DNA from: Clostridium sp. 1001271st1 H5 | Lineage (GTDB): Bacteria > Bacillota > Clostridia > Lachnospirales > Lachnospiraceae | NCBI RefSeq assembly: GCF_005845215.1 | Contig: NZ_SPHO01000014.1 | Span: 62,001 to 126,000, forward strand | DNA length: 64,000 nucleotides | Reading direction: 5' to 3' | Part shown: piece after piece, positions 34,399 to 42,372 of the stretch | Layout of the letters: every line of letters starts with the position of its first letter | How positions within the stretch are numbered: position 1 is the stretch's first letter | The notes under the pieces: generated by a model | The model's input: the letters and a program-made list of their open reading frames with translations, nothing else | Told to the model about the DNA's origin: nothing | Databases searched by the model: none | Made by a program: the position numbers and the translations under genes

Positions 34399-34574
34399 AT
34401 CATAATCTCCTTTTCATAATAAATGGTTGATTCTCACCGGGATTGAATCCGCAGCCCCTATCAGTCTTGCGTGTCTATTGCTTTCGGCTCACAGGTACGA
34501 TTGATAGGTTTGTGGGGGATTGTCTGCCCCGGCTGCTTTTGTTTTGTGTTCCTTGCTATGTATATAGTATATAT

Positions 34575-34656
34575 CTATTTGCGCAAATAGTCCATTGGCA
34601 TACTTCATATATTTGCGCAAATATATTTGTGAAATTTGTATATTTACGCAAGTAGA
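34575..34656. promoter_or_regulatory. Three-site palindromic operator of RHH regulator 2
   Basis: Site 1 CTATTTGCGCAAATAG (34575-34590) and site 2 TATATTTGCGCAAATATA (34608-34625) are perfect palindromes; site 3 TATTTACGCAAGTA lies within 34639-34656. Centres at 34582.5, 34616.5 and 34647.5 give spacings of 34 and 31 bp, identical to the first locus. Only the palindrome centre differs (GCGC instead of ACGT, with flanking changes). Confidence 0.75.
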
Positions 34657-34671
34657 TATTAGTGCTACAAT
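34643..34671 (+). promoter_or_regulatory. Promoter of RHH regulator 2
   Basis: TTTACG (34643-34648), 17 bp, TACAAT (34666-34671), with the -35 inside operator site 3, as at the first locus. Confidence 0.6.
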
Positions 34672-34735
34672 ATGGGTATAATGAAAATAGGTGATTTTAA
34701 CTTTTATCACCTAATGAAAGGGGAAATATGAATCT

Positions 34736-34951
34736 ATGGCAGAGGAAAGCAAAATAAGCAAAGCCCAGCAAAAAGCAGTAAATAAATATATCAGTAACAA
34801 TTATGACAGAATTAATCTCACTGTACCTAAAGGGAAGAAAACTGACATATCGAAACACGCTGAAATACATGGTGAAAGCCTAAATGGTTTTATCAATCGC
34901 GCCATTACACAAACTATCGAATCTGATAACGCCGCCCAGGAAGGAGTGTGA
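34736..34951 (+). CDS. Ribbon-helix-helix (Arc/CopG-like) regulator 2
   Basis: 71 residues, SD GGGGAA 10 nt before ATG. Starts MAEESKISKAQQKAVNKYIS, then YDRINLTVPKGKKTDISKHA and GESLNGFINRAI. It is a paralogue of the regulator at 33733. In the beta strand, which reads the major groove, regulator 1 has RIELTVKPKG and this one RINLTVPKG, a change that could fit the altered operator core. Its stop is 4 bp before the Uma2 gene. Confidence 0.8.
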   Translation: MAEESKISKAQQKAVNKYISNNYDRINLTVPKGKKTDISKHAEIHGESLNGFINRAITQTIESDNAAQEGV

Positions 34952-34955
34952 CCCT

Positions 34956-35513
34956 ATGCCATTACCACAAGAAAGAATCCATACCATTGACGATATTTAC
35001 AATCTGCCAGAAGGTGAACGGGCTGAACTAATTAACGGACAGATTTATTACATGGCCCCACCCAGCACAGCCCATCAAAGAACATTGTCATTCCTGCACC
35101 TGGAGATAGGAAACCACATCCGCAACAATAATGGTTCCTGCGAGGTATTCCCGGCTCCGTTTGCCGTGTTCCTCCAGGCAGAGGATGAAAAGAGTAATAC
35201 AAACTACCTGGAGCCAGATATATCCGTTATTTGCGACAAAGACAAATTGAACAGTAAGGGCTGCAACGGTGCGCCAGATTGGATTATTGAGATTGTATCC
35301 CCCAGTAGCAAGCCTATGGACTATTACACCAAGTTATCCTTATACCGTGAAGCTGGTGTCCGTGAATATTGGATTGTAGACCCATTACGGCAGATAATCC
35401 TTGTGTATGATATGGAGCATGGGGACAGCCCGGTTATCCATTCCTTTAATGATTCAATCCCCGTAAGGATTTATCCAGGATTCTCTATTGATTTTAGCCA
35501 ATTAAAACTTTGA
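34956..35513 (+). CDS. Uma2-family endonuclease-like protein (DUF820)
   Basis: 185 residues from ATG 34956 with AAGGAG. It is a PD-(D/E)XK-fold protein of the Uma2 group: AELINGQIYYMAPPSTAHQR near 28-47, LEPDISVICDKDKL near 88 (PD motif), DWIIEIVSPSSKPMDYYTKL near 110 (ExV motif) and GVREYWIVDPLRQII near 135. Catalytic Glu, Asp and Lys positions look intact. The activity of this family is poorly known. It is co-transcribed with RHH regulator 2, which likely controls it. Confidence 0.85.
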   Translation: MPLPQERIHTIDDIYNLPEGERAELINGQIYYMAPPSTAHQRTLSFLHLEIGNHIRNNNGSCEVFPAPFAVFLQAEDEKSNTNYLEPDISVICDKDKLNSKGCNGAPDWIIEIVSPSSKPMDYYTKLSLYREAGVREYWIVDPLRQIILVYDMEHGDSPVIHSFNDSIPVRIYPGFSIDFSQLKL

Positions 35514-35540
35514 TATCATTGCAGAAAGGAGCGTAAAACC

Positions 35541-35750
35541 ATGAGTAATAGAGACTTAGCCAAAAGCTTAATTGACCAGATTCCCGAAGGTAAGCTTGTT
35601 TTTATAATCCCATATCTCCAAGGAGCTGCTATCCCGGATGAAATACCCAATGCTGAAACATTGGAAGCATTTGCAGAGCTAGAGAACGGGGGAGGCCATC
35701 TTTTTACCGGAAGCACCGAGGACCTTATAAACGAACTGATGGAGGACTGA
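35541..35750 (+). CDS. RelB-type antitoxin
   Basis: 69 residues starting MSNRDLAKSLIDQIPEGKLV, with a central helix EIPNAETLEAFAELENG and an acidic C-terminus (GSTEDLINELMED). This sequence form is typical of clostridial antitoxins partnered with YafQ/RelE toxins. It ends 2 bp before the toxin gene. SD GAAAGGAG. Confidence 0.75.
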   Translation: MSNRDLAKSLIDQIPEGKLVFIIPYLQGAAIPDEIPNAETLEAFAELENGGGHLFTGSTEDLINELMED

Positions 35751-35752
35751 CC

Positions 35753-36025
35753 ATGTTAGATGTGCGGTATTCTACCAGATTCAAGAAAGATTTCAAAACT
35801 TGTGTGAAACGCGGCCTTGATGTATCCATATTTCAGAATGCAGTTGACACATTAAGAATCCCGGCCCCATTGCCAGAAAAGAATAAGGACCATAATTTAT
35901 CAGGAAACTATGTCGGTTACAGAGAATGCCATTTGCAGCCCGATTGGTTATTGATTTACCAGCAAACCGAAACAGAATTGCTGTTGCAGCGAACCGGAAC
36001 CCATGCGGATTTATTTGGAATGTAA
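35753..36025 (+). CDS. YafQ-family mRNA interferase toxin
   Basis: 90 residues of the RelE superfamily. Starts MLDVRYSTRFKKDFKTCVKR, has PLPEKNKDHNLSGNYVGYRECHL-type core (shown in part), then PDWLLIYQQTETELLLQRTGTHADLF. The conserved His residues (DHNLSG, ECHLQPDW, GTHADLF) and the C-terminal Phe match YafQ, which cuts mRNA in the ribosome. It forms a type II pair with the antitoxin just upstream. Confidence 0.88.
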   Translation: MLDVRYSTRFKKDFKTCVKRGLDVSIFQNAVDTLRIPAPLPEKNKDHNLSGNYVGYRECHLQPDWLLIYQQTETELLLQRTGTHADLFGM

Positions 36026-36070
36026 CTTAAACGAATGCAGCAGAGTGTACTGTAAAACGCCGTACACCCA

Positions 36071-36096
36071 TAGGGTGTCGCGAAACACGACACCTA
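36071..36096. other. Hairpin after the toxin gene
   Basis: GTGTCG/CGACAC extended by TAG/CTA with a seven-base loop; no T-run follows. It lies between the toxin stop and the 48-aa ORF and could stabilise the mRNA end. Confidence 0.4.
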
Positions 36097-36103
36097 AAGA
36101 AAC

Positions 36104-36250
36104 ATGAGCACCAGCGTAAACCAAAACATAACCAGCGGATTGGGGGCTCCCCAAAATTGGGCAGACCTTTTCATAGAATCTAACTATATTCAAGAACAAA
36201 GTAAACATATAGTTCATAATGTAAAGGATATTTTAAATGAGAAAAAATAA
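36104..36250 (+). CDS. Small protein, 48 aa
   Basis: ATG 36104 to TAA 36250. It begins MSTSVNQNITSGLGAPQNWA and continues with an amphipathic helix (DLFIESNYIQEQSKHIVHN) to a lysine end. Composition looks protein-like, but the SD is weak (AAAGAAAC). Unknown function; perhaps the N-terminus of a truncated cargo protein. Confidence 0.4.
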   Translation: MSTSVNQNITSGLGAPQNWADLFIESNYIQEQSKHIVHNVKDILNEKK

Positions 36251-36404
36251 TAAAATGGAGCAACCAATAACTTTCTTCCAGGTATGGGGAAAACTCCCCT
36301 TACCACCGTAGCAATAGGTACGCTGGTAGGGTATACCAGTGGGAAGCAGCAAGGAGGTAACAATCTTGTCCTGCCCTCTGCCCCGAAATAGGGCAGTGGT
36401 TATC

Positions 36405-36970
36405 TCACAGCCGGAAATTCGGCTGTGAGATATGCTTTGCTGTGTCAACAGAAACAATATAGTCTTGAAGCTCTCTAATCTGCACACCGCCGTTGTTTTG
36501 AACCTCCGGAGGTGTAAGTACGCTGGTCATTTCATCACTTCCAAAGTAAATCATATAAATCTGTTGCTTCCTACCGCCTTTTGAGTTTTTGTCATTTTTG
36601 ACGATAACCTCTAAAATAGTCCATTTTATTGAAAAAACCGTACTTACACATCCTTGAAAACCACTTTACGAATTCAGTTCTAATCTCCAATCCCTCATGC
36701 AAATCTGCTTTGCCATGTCTACAGTGATTTCATAGTCTATTGATGGTCTTCCGCCGATTTCTGAGGTTTTACTCTTTTTTGAGTAACCAATATGTAATCC
36801 GCATTTTCTCAAACTCTACAGCGTTTCCATTTTTGGAATCGCTCCACATAACCGTATAATCGTTTTCAGTAAAACCATACTCACACATACGGTCAAACCA
36901 TGTCGTGAAGTTGCTCTTAATTTCCAGTCCATCATGTAACTCTCTTGCTTGCCTCCTATACTTTCTTCCA
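36405..36970 (-). pseudogene. Tandem AntA-type antirepressor, frameshifted
   Basis: Reading the minus strand in several frames recovers two AntA/AntB antirepressor domains. Copy 1 has QARELHDGLEIKSNFTTWFD and RMCEYGFTENDY (~36950-36850), then in another frame GGRPSIDYEITVDMAKQICM (~36760-36700). Copy 2 starts LHEGLEIRTEFVKWFSRMCK (~36695-36640) and, after a frameshift, GGRKQQIYMIYFGSDEMTS and a degenerate DYIVSVDTAKHIS before a stop at 36405. Stops and at least three frame changes show that it is dead. Intact relatives antagonise phage repressors. Confidence 0.7.
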
Positions 36971-37055
36971 TTTTTGGAAAAATGTCTTTTTGGCGGCGGA
37001 ATTTTCCGCCGTGAAATCCATCAGGTATGCCCGGAAATAGGGTATACCTGGACAT

Positions 37056-37573
37056 AGGCAGAGCTGCATTGTCCTAACTCATTCCAGTATTGTCCAGACC
37101 TAACAAATCGCTTCCCACCTACTCTATCCCCCTTGACTCACACTCATCTAAGGCAGGACTGTTTCACTGCCCAATCGGATTGTCATAAAATTGTACCTCA
37201 TTTTTGACCCGGACTTTTTTTTGTATGCATTTTAGTGCATTTTGTGCATTCGTCAACGTATATGTGCCTATAGTTGATACCGGCAGAGGGATAGCGTTTA
37301 GTTTAGTCTATTTTGTTTTTTTTGTGCGCACTTTTGCGCAGTTTCAAACTATGATATCATAAAGCATTATCTGATTGTCCTGGGGTAGAAAAATACTGAC
37401 CCGGTATTTCACCGCCCCAGGCCAGTATTCATTATCTTAATCAGCTTCGCATAGCCGCATTCCGATAATATGCAGATGTGCTCTGCCTGGGTGATGGACT
37501 CTTTGCGTACCCCAGCGACAAGAGCATTTCCAACGTGCCTGTCTCACCGACACGTTACGATAAGTTGGTGATA
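37056..37573. other. Non-coding region with iteron-like TGCATT repeats and hairpins
   Basis: 518 bp without a gene. TGCATT-like units at 37226, 37236 and 37245 have near helical spacing; TGCGCAC/TTTGCGCAG lies at ~37325-37340. A two-step hairpin at 37379-37421 has outer CCTGGGG/CCCCAGG and inner AAATAC/GTATTT, and a further AACGTG/CACGTT inversion lies near 37530-37555. It could hold an RNA gene or a regulatory/origin site; I cannot assign it. Confidence 0.4.
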
Positions 37574-37738
37574 TCACTGTTTTTCTTGCTCTAATGCTTT
37601 AAGAATAAGATTAGCCGAATAAAATATAGCATTCGCCTCCTTTGCCGTTATTTCTCCATTGACCACCCAATTATTGACGTGGACCAGTGAGCGCCGTACC
37701 TCTGCCGGGGTATCCCAATTCAAATAGTAAATTGTCAT
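37574..37738 (-). CDS. Element-encoded small protein, 54 aa
   Basis: Starts MTIYYLNWDTPAEVRRSLVH and ends with a helix ANAIFYSANLILKALEQEKQ. ATG 37738 is preferred: the longer form beginning at TTG 37780 reads a basic leader. The RBS (GCGAGAG) and start codon lie within a perfect inverted repeat (37729-37759). No family recognised. Confidence 0.55.
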   Translation of the reverse strand: MTIYYLNWDTPAEVRRSLVHVNNWVVNGEITAKEANAIFYSANLILKALEQEKQ

Positions 37739-37759
37739 GGCTCTCGCCCATGACAATTT
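37729..37759 (-). promoter_or_regulatory. Start-codon hairpin of the 54-aa gene
   Basis: Perfect 12-bp arms AAATTGTCATGG (37729-37740) and CCATGACAATTT (37748-37759) with a 7-base loop. On the mRNA the loop carries the SD-like GAGAG and the arm holds the ATG, so pairing would hide the start. This suggests translational control. Confidence 0.5.
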
Positions 37760-38046
37760 TATCGTGCGTCTGATGCACAACCTTTAAATCTCACTTCATT
37801 TCTTACGATTAATTTTCTTTCTGCTATAAACATAAAACTAAGGTTTTCTAAGGTTTTATTGAACGACAACCATTTGGTGGTCGATGAACCGTATACATGA
37901 TGTTTATGGTTTTAGGGTTATTTAGGGGTATATTGTAAAAATGTCTGGTTTAATCTGGTTCCTATACTGTGCAAGCGTAAGTTTCCGTAAGCAGATATTA
38001 GCCGTCCATACCCCATAGAAAGCATCAGAATGCCCTTCCTGCTATT
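37760..38046. other. Non-coding gap
   Basis: 287 AT-rich bases with no ORF of note. One imperfect inversion, CGACAACCA/TGGTGGTCG, lies near 37864-37883. Nothing else stands out. Confidence 0.4.
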
Positions 38047-38382
38047 TTAACTAGCTATGCGGGAATTTCTCTGTATCCTCCTGTCCCTCGGTATTATAGG
38101 CGCTTTCCCTTCCAGCAGCAGACTAAACAATGCTAATGTTTTCCTGCGGTATGCGTAAAAATCATCACGTTTAGCGGGAATATACGATTTAATATAAATA
38201 CGGTCATACCCTCTTTTTTGTGTGAGAGATTCAATAATAAAAGTAGATAGTCCTGGATTACTTAATTCAGCCGCCTTGCATATTAAGCCTTTGTTTTCTT
38301 CCAGTCTGGCAAGTTCCATTAATTCAGCCGTCCGGCTGCAATCTATTCCGTAATCGCTTAAGCTCTTGTCCCTTGTCCTCAT
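38047..38382 (-). CDS. Element-encoded hypothetical protein, 111 aa
   Basis: Starts MRTRDKSLSDYGIDCSRTAE after GGATGGTG. Rich in Arg/Lys, with helices ELMELARLEENKGLICKAAE and FYAYRRKTLALFSLLLEGK. The pattern of a short basic protein with YDRIYIKSYIP recalls small phage transcription factors of the ArpU group, but the resemblance is not strong. It follows the tape measure gene after a hairpin. Confidence 0.55.
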   Translation of the reverse strand: MRTRDKSLSDYGIDCSRTAELMELARLEENKGLICKAAELSNPGLSTFIIESLTQKRGYDRIYIKSYIPAKRDDFYAYRRKTLALFSLLLEGKAPIIPRDRRIQRNSRIAS

Positions 38383-38427
38383 TGCTTATACACCATCCTT
38401 CTGATATAATTAAAGCAATGTGACTTT

Positions 38428-38468
38428 CCCGCTGCCATCACCCATTTAAAAACGACAGCGGGATTTTT
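38428..38468 (+). terminator. Hairpin between tape measure and 111-aa genes
   Basis: CCCGCTG/CAGCGGG with a 21-nt loop and ATTTTTAT on the plus strand. The T-run is on the strand opposite to the flanking genes; on the minus strand it may only slow or protect the tail transcript. Confidence 0.4.
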
Positions 38469-41439
38469 ATATACTTCCTTCCGTAACCATTCTTACACCC
38501 ACACGATTCTTTTCGTTGTTTCCGAATTTGACTACAAGCTGACCAAATCTTGTACCATCAAGTATTAGCTCCGCTTTAGCAATCTGGTTTCCACCAGATA
38601 TATTGCTTTCTGCCAACGCTTCCTTAAGAGCTTGCTTCATAGTTGATAAAGGGGATACCACTTCCGGTTCCTTTGGGTTATCTCCCAAGATAGCAGCAAA
38701 CATCCCGGCCCGTGGTGGCACTACTGTACCAGTTGCAAGCATTGGCATTCTAAATGGTACTGCTGCATAGGCAGAGGCTGGATAACTGGTTTTGCTTGAT
38801 AGGTTCAAATTAGGGATGGCAGGGATTGCAATTCCCACCTTATCCATTACCCTATTGATTGCTTCGATAATTTTGTTTATCCCGGATATCACCGAATTTA
38901 CCATGCCCTCGATACCTGAAACAATCTTCGCTATCGTATTCTTTATTACCGTCACAATACTGTTCCATATTTCGGTAGTCTTATTCATTACAGAATCCCA
39001 CACTGATTCTATGGCCCGTCCGATTCCTTCAAATATGTTCTGTGCATCTCCTTTTAAAGCATTCCATAATCCCTTAACGGTACTGGAAATACGCTTCCAT
39101 GCTTCCTCTACCGCCCCTAAAAGGCCGCTTAGCGCCGTTTTTATGATTGCGCCAATACTTTCTAGTCCTCCACTAATAAAATCGCCTAGTGACGTTATCA
39201 GACCTTCCACAAGGCCCATTATGGCATCAATAACACCCCCGAATATTTCCTTGATACCTTCCCAAGCTTTTTCCCAATCTCCAGAAAATACACCTGTCAG
39301 GAAATCTATGATTCCAGAAAAGGCCGTTATCAGCCCATCCAAAACAGATGCCGCCGTGTCAATCAGGTTAAGCAGGTACGTGCCTATTGTCTCCAGTATA
39401 GGGGCAACAACGGGCAGTATGTTGGAAGATATCCAACTAAGTAAAGGCTTTAAATATTCATCCCATATTACCTTGATTAAATCTGCAACTTTCCCTATCA
39501 GCTCAATGATTTTATTGATAAGCGGCTGTATCGTACCTTCATATACTTCTGAGAATTTATCTGCCAGTTTTTGAAGGGTTGGGGCAATGTACTTGTTATA
39601 ACCATCCAGCAGATTCCCCAGGATTTCAGACAGCCCATTCTTAATAGATTCAAACAGCGGAGCAATATGCTCGTCATACATCTTGTTTAAATTCTCGAAT
39701 GTCTCAGTTATGCCCTGTGAAATAGAATCAAGGACGGTTTTTATTGGCTCCATCGTATTTGTAAGAGCTTCTTTTATCTTATCTTTGTTCTCTACAAATG
39801 GGGTAAGAATCGTGTCCAACACATCCCTGAACAACTTTGCCGATAATTCAGTAATTCCCATGAATATATCTGCATAGATTGCTATAATATCAGCCGTGAT
39901 TTGCTTTGCTGTATCGCTTCTGAATACTGAAAAAATATCCGCTACCGCCACCGCAAAATCAGCGCCTATGGTACTGATTTCTGATGTGATATCAAACATA
40001 CTTATCAGATAACCCTTGATTCTGTCTTTTGCACTTTCAAGATATAATGCTATTCCCCCTGTCAGATTATCAGCTATTGTCAGTCCAACACTGGAAAACG
40101 CCCCGGCAGTTCTTCCCAGGTTGTAGGAAATAGTATCCAACATGGTATTAAAGGCCGACATAACGCCCTGGTCCGTAAAAATATCTTTCAGACTATCGCC
40201 AATACTTGCTATGTTTGTCTTTATTGAATCCAGGACAGGCTTGTAATCCCCCAGGCCTTGCCAGAACCCCGATTGAAAGATTCCCCCTATCTCAATCAGT
40301 CTTTGTTTGATTGCCTCCAGGGTTTCCATGACATTATTTAAAAACGGTGATTCTGTCTGCTGTTCATCAGGGGACAGTCCCGGCGGCATTATATTGCTAT
40401 CTCCTGTATTTTCAGAACCTTCCTCTGCATCACGCTGAATCTGTATCAGGTTATCAAAGGGTGCTAATGATTTCTTTACCTGTTTGCCCGCGTCCTTTAC
40501 TCCATCTGCAAAGTCCTCCGCACCATCAGCCGCGCCCTCATATCCAGCCTGTACCTCTGCCATTTCGCCAGCCGCTTGTGCAACTCCGCTATTTACAGAC
40601 TTCTTACCCATTACCGTTTCCGTGAAATTCTTAAATGCCGTGGTTGCTGTTGACAACCGTTCAAGGAATACATTTATGGCCTTTATAATAGGCGTAAACA
40701 GGTTTATAAGCCCTTGTCCAATCGTAGCCTTTAAAGACTGTAGCCTTAACTGAAAAATCCTTACCTGGTTGGCCCATGAATCCGATGTGCGGGCAAAATC
40801 ACCGCTTGCCGCTGAAAGCTGGTTCTGTACAAATTGCAAGCGTAAGGCAACCTTTTCCTGCTCCGTCATTTTATTAGTGGTTTTTCCGAAACCATTTGCA
40901 AGAGCATATTGGTCTAATGCACTTTGCGTCATGACAACGCCTAATTCCTTAAGCGATTCCGTCTCGCCCGTGAACACAGATTTTAATTTTGTATATGCTT
41001 CTTCCTGCGACAAGTTATAGAAACTTGCGACATCACCTGTTAACCCGGTTAATGCCGTAGCCATATCATAGGCCGCGCTTTCTGAATAACCAAAAGATTT
41101 AGACATTGCTCCAAACGTACCGACATATTTTTTCGCCATCGTCTCAGAAAGCCCAAAGGAATCAGCCGCCGCCTTTGCGAAATCATCCACCTGTTTTGTC
41201 ATGCTGGGAAAAGTCACATCTACAACGTTTTGTACCTCTGCCAAATCGGACCCCAGTTCCAAACATTCTTTACCGAACTGCACAATCTGCTTTATCGCAA
41301 AAGCGGTAATAATGGCCTTACCGATGCCTTTCACTATGCCACCCAGCTTTGTCATGGAGCCTTTAATTTCTGATATACCACGCTGCATCCCATCTGAATT
41401 GATTTTTGTATCAATAACAATATTTCCATCTGCTTTCAA
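38467..41439 (-). CDS. Phage tail tape measure protein
   Basis: 990 residues. Residues 1-290 are the conserved N-terminal TMP domain: MQRGISEIKGSMTKLGGIVK, AEVQNVVDVTFPSMTKQVDD, GLSETMAKKYVGTFGAMSKS and YTKLKSVFTGETESLKELGV. A long middle of alternating coiled coil and hydrophobic helices (~400-900) follows. The C-terminus has ATGTVVPPRAGMFAAILGDN and EVVSPLSTMKQALKEAL, typical of siphovirus TMPs. TMPs set tail length and help DNA entry. It is large and intact, although head, portal and terminase genes are absent from the element. Confidence 0.93.
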   Translation of the reverse strand: MKADGNIVIDTKINSDGMQRGISEIKGSMTKLGGIVKGIGKAIITAFAIKQIVQFGKECLELGSDLAEVQNVVDVTFPSMTKQVDDFAKAAADSFGLSETMAKKYVGTFGAMSKSFGYSESAAYDMATALTGLTGDVASFYNLSQEEAYTKLKSVFTGETESLKELGVVMTQSALDQYALANGFGKTTNKMTEQEKVALRLQFVQNQLSAASGDFARTSDSWANQVRIFQLRLQSLKATIGQGLINLFTPIIKAINVFLERLSTATTAFKNFTETVMGKKSVNSGVAQAAGEMAEVQAGYEGAADGAEDFADGVKDAGKQVKKSLAPFDNLIQIQRDAEEGSENTGDSNIMPPGLSPDEQQTESPFLNNVMETLEAIKQRLIEIGGIFQSGFWQGLGDYKPVLDSIKTNIASIGDSLKDIFTDQGVMSAFNTMLDTISYNLGRTAGAFSSVGLTIADNLTGGIALYLESAKDRIKGYLISMFDITSEISTIGADFAVAVADIFSVFRSDTAKQITADIIAIYADIFMGITELSAKLFRDVLDTILTPFVENKDKIKEALTNTMEPIKTVLDSISQGITETFENLNKMYDEHIAPLFESIKNGLSEILGNLLDGYNKYIAPTLQKLADKFSEVYEGTIQPLINKIIELIGKVADLIKVIWDEYLKPLLSWISSNILPVVAPILETIGTYLLNLIDTAASVLDGLITAFSGIIDFLTGVFSGDWEKAWEGIKEIFGGVIDAIMGLVEGLITSLGDFISGGLESIGAIIKTALSGLLGAVEEAWKRISSTVKGLWNALKGDAQNIFEGIGRAIESVWDSVMNKTTEIWNSIVTVIKNTIAKIVSGIEGMVNSVISGINKIIEAINRVMDKVGIAIPAIPNLNLSSKTSYPASAYAAVPFRMPMLATGTVVPPRAGMFAAILGDNPKEPEVVSPLSTMKQALKEALAESNISGGNQIAKAELILDGTRFGQLVVKFGNNEKNRVGVRMVTEGSI

Positions 41440-41536
41440 TATCCCAGTTCCTCACTTCCTAAGAGACAGAAAAAGCCGGAAATCTTGCATATATCGCAAA
41501 ATTCCCGGCTCCATTTAGCCTTTAACAGATACCACT

Positions 41537-41674
41537 CTATCTATTAGTTTGATATGTAATTTTCTTTTCTACCTCCAGGATAATCACATCATTTTTTCGC
41601 TTTTTTATTTCTGCCGTATTTCCCCTGGACAAAATCTTTTTTATTGCTTCAATCATTTTTTCATCAGAACTCAT
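41537..41674 (-). CDS. Small element-encoded protein, 45 aa
   Basis: ATG 41674, SD AGGTG. Starts MSSDEKMIEAIKKILSRGNT and continues EIKKRKNDVIILEVEKKIT, an alpha-beta pattern seen in short proteins of clostridial prophages that keep the same spacing. It sits 7 bp after the stop of the 165-aa gene and upstream of the tape measure gene, so it is in the tail transcript. Confidence 0.6.
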   Translation of the reverse strand: MSSDEKMIEAIKKILSRGNTAEIKKRKNDVIILEVEKKITYQTNR

Positions 41675-41681
41675 ATAACAC

Positions 41682-42179
41682 CTACTTTACAGGGAATGGG
41701 TACTTGCTCCCGTTGTCTGCTGCCTGTTTGTACTGGCCTGTATACTTTCCTGCTTGGGATTCCATTTCTTTTGTTGCAACCTCCAGCTTGTCGCGAACCG
41801 CTTCCAAAGCTGCCTCTAAGAATATCTCAAACAGAAAGCGGTTATCTGGACCAACAATGGAAAGGGGAGACTGTCTCCCAAAAGCAGCCTGTCTTACATC
41901 GGCATTAAATATATAATCCATCTTGTCGTTGATAAGCTGGTTAAACTCCCCAAGTCTGGAAGTACTTTCCTCCAGGGATATTCCTGCCTGTTCTGCAGGA
42001 CTTCCGTCTGCCTTAACTTTGATACTTGAAAGTCGTTCCGATTCGTTTTTTAAGTCCCGCATAGCTTCATCAAATCGGATTAGGATGTTTCCATCCTTTG
42101 GATTTATCTTTATAACCCGGTTGGAATCCCCATTGATTGTAAATGTTTCAAATCCATCATCAAAATTAATATTTGCCAT
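41682..42179 (-). CDS. Phage tail-region protein, possible assembly chaperone
   Basis: 165 residues starting MANINFDDGFETFTINGDSN. Early beta strands (RVIKINPKDGNILIRFDEA) are followed by helices (FLFEIFLEAALEAVRDKLEV). It is the gene before the tape measure in transcription order, the place of tail assembly chaperones in siphophages. The role is inferred from position; no frameshift signal for a second chaperone form was identified. Confidence 0.6.
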   Translation of the reverse strand: MANINFDDGFETFTINGDSNRVIKINPKDGNILIRFDEAMRDLKNESERLSSIKVKADGSPAEQAGISLEESTSRLGEFNQLINDKMDYIFNADVRQAAFGRQSPLSIVGPDNRFLFEIFLEAALEAVRDKLEVATKEMESQAGKYTGQYKQAADNGSKYPFPVK

Positions 42180-42372
42180 TCCTATAACCTCCGCTTATCA
42201 TTTTCTTTAATCTTGCTTTATCCTCTGTTACCGCATTCTGCATAAATCCAGATATGTCCTCCATACCCTTTTCCATGCATCCTGCCGCAACCCCCGGCAA
42301 ATCATTTTGCGTTTCTCCCAGAACCTTCATGCAGCCGCTCAAACACGTTTCAACCATTTCTATTTTATTCAT
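42166..42372 (-). CDS. Element-encoded hypothetical protein, 68 aa
   Basis: ATG 42372 with GGAGGG, chosen over the start at 42426. Reads MNKIEMVETCLSGCMKVLGE, with further Cys (AAGCMEKGMEDISGF), then a basic end (MISGGYRNGKY). Its last 14 bases overlap the 165-aa gene. No family recognised. Confidence 0.55.
   Translation of the reverse strand: MNKIEMVETCLSGCMKVLGETQNDLPGVAAGCMEKGMEDISGFMQNAVTEDKARLKKMISGGYRNGKY

Noticed and set aside
33565..34656. Palindromes as a replication origin (iterons)
   Set aside because: Their coupling to -35 elements and to RHH genes at both loci fits operators better; the replication genes are far to the right.
36816..37055. 79-aa minus-strand ORF
   Set aside because: The frame carrying AntA similarity is a different one; this ORF is a by-product of the broken antirepressor.
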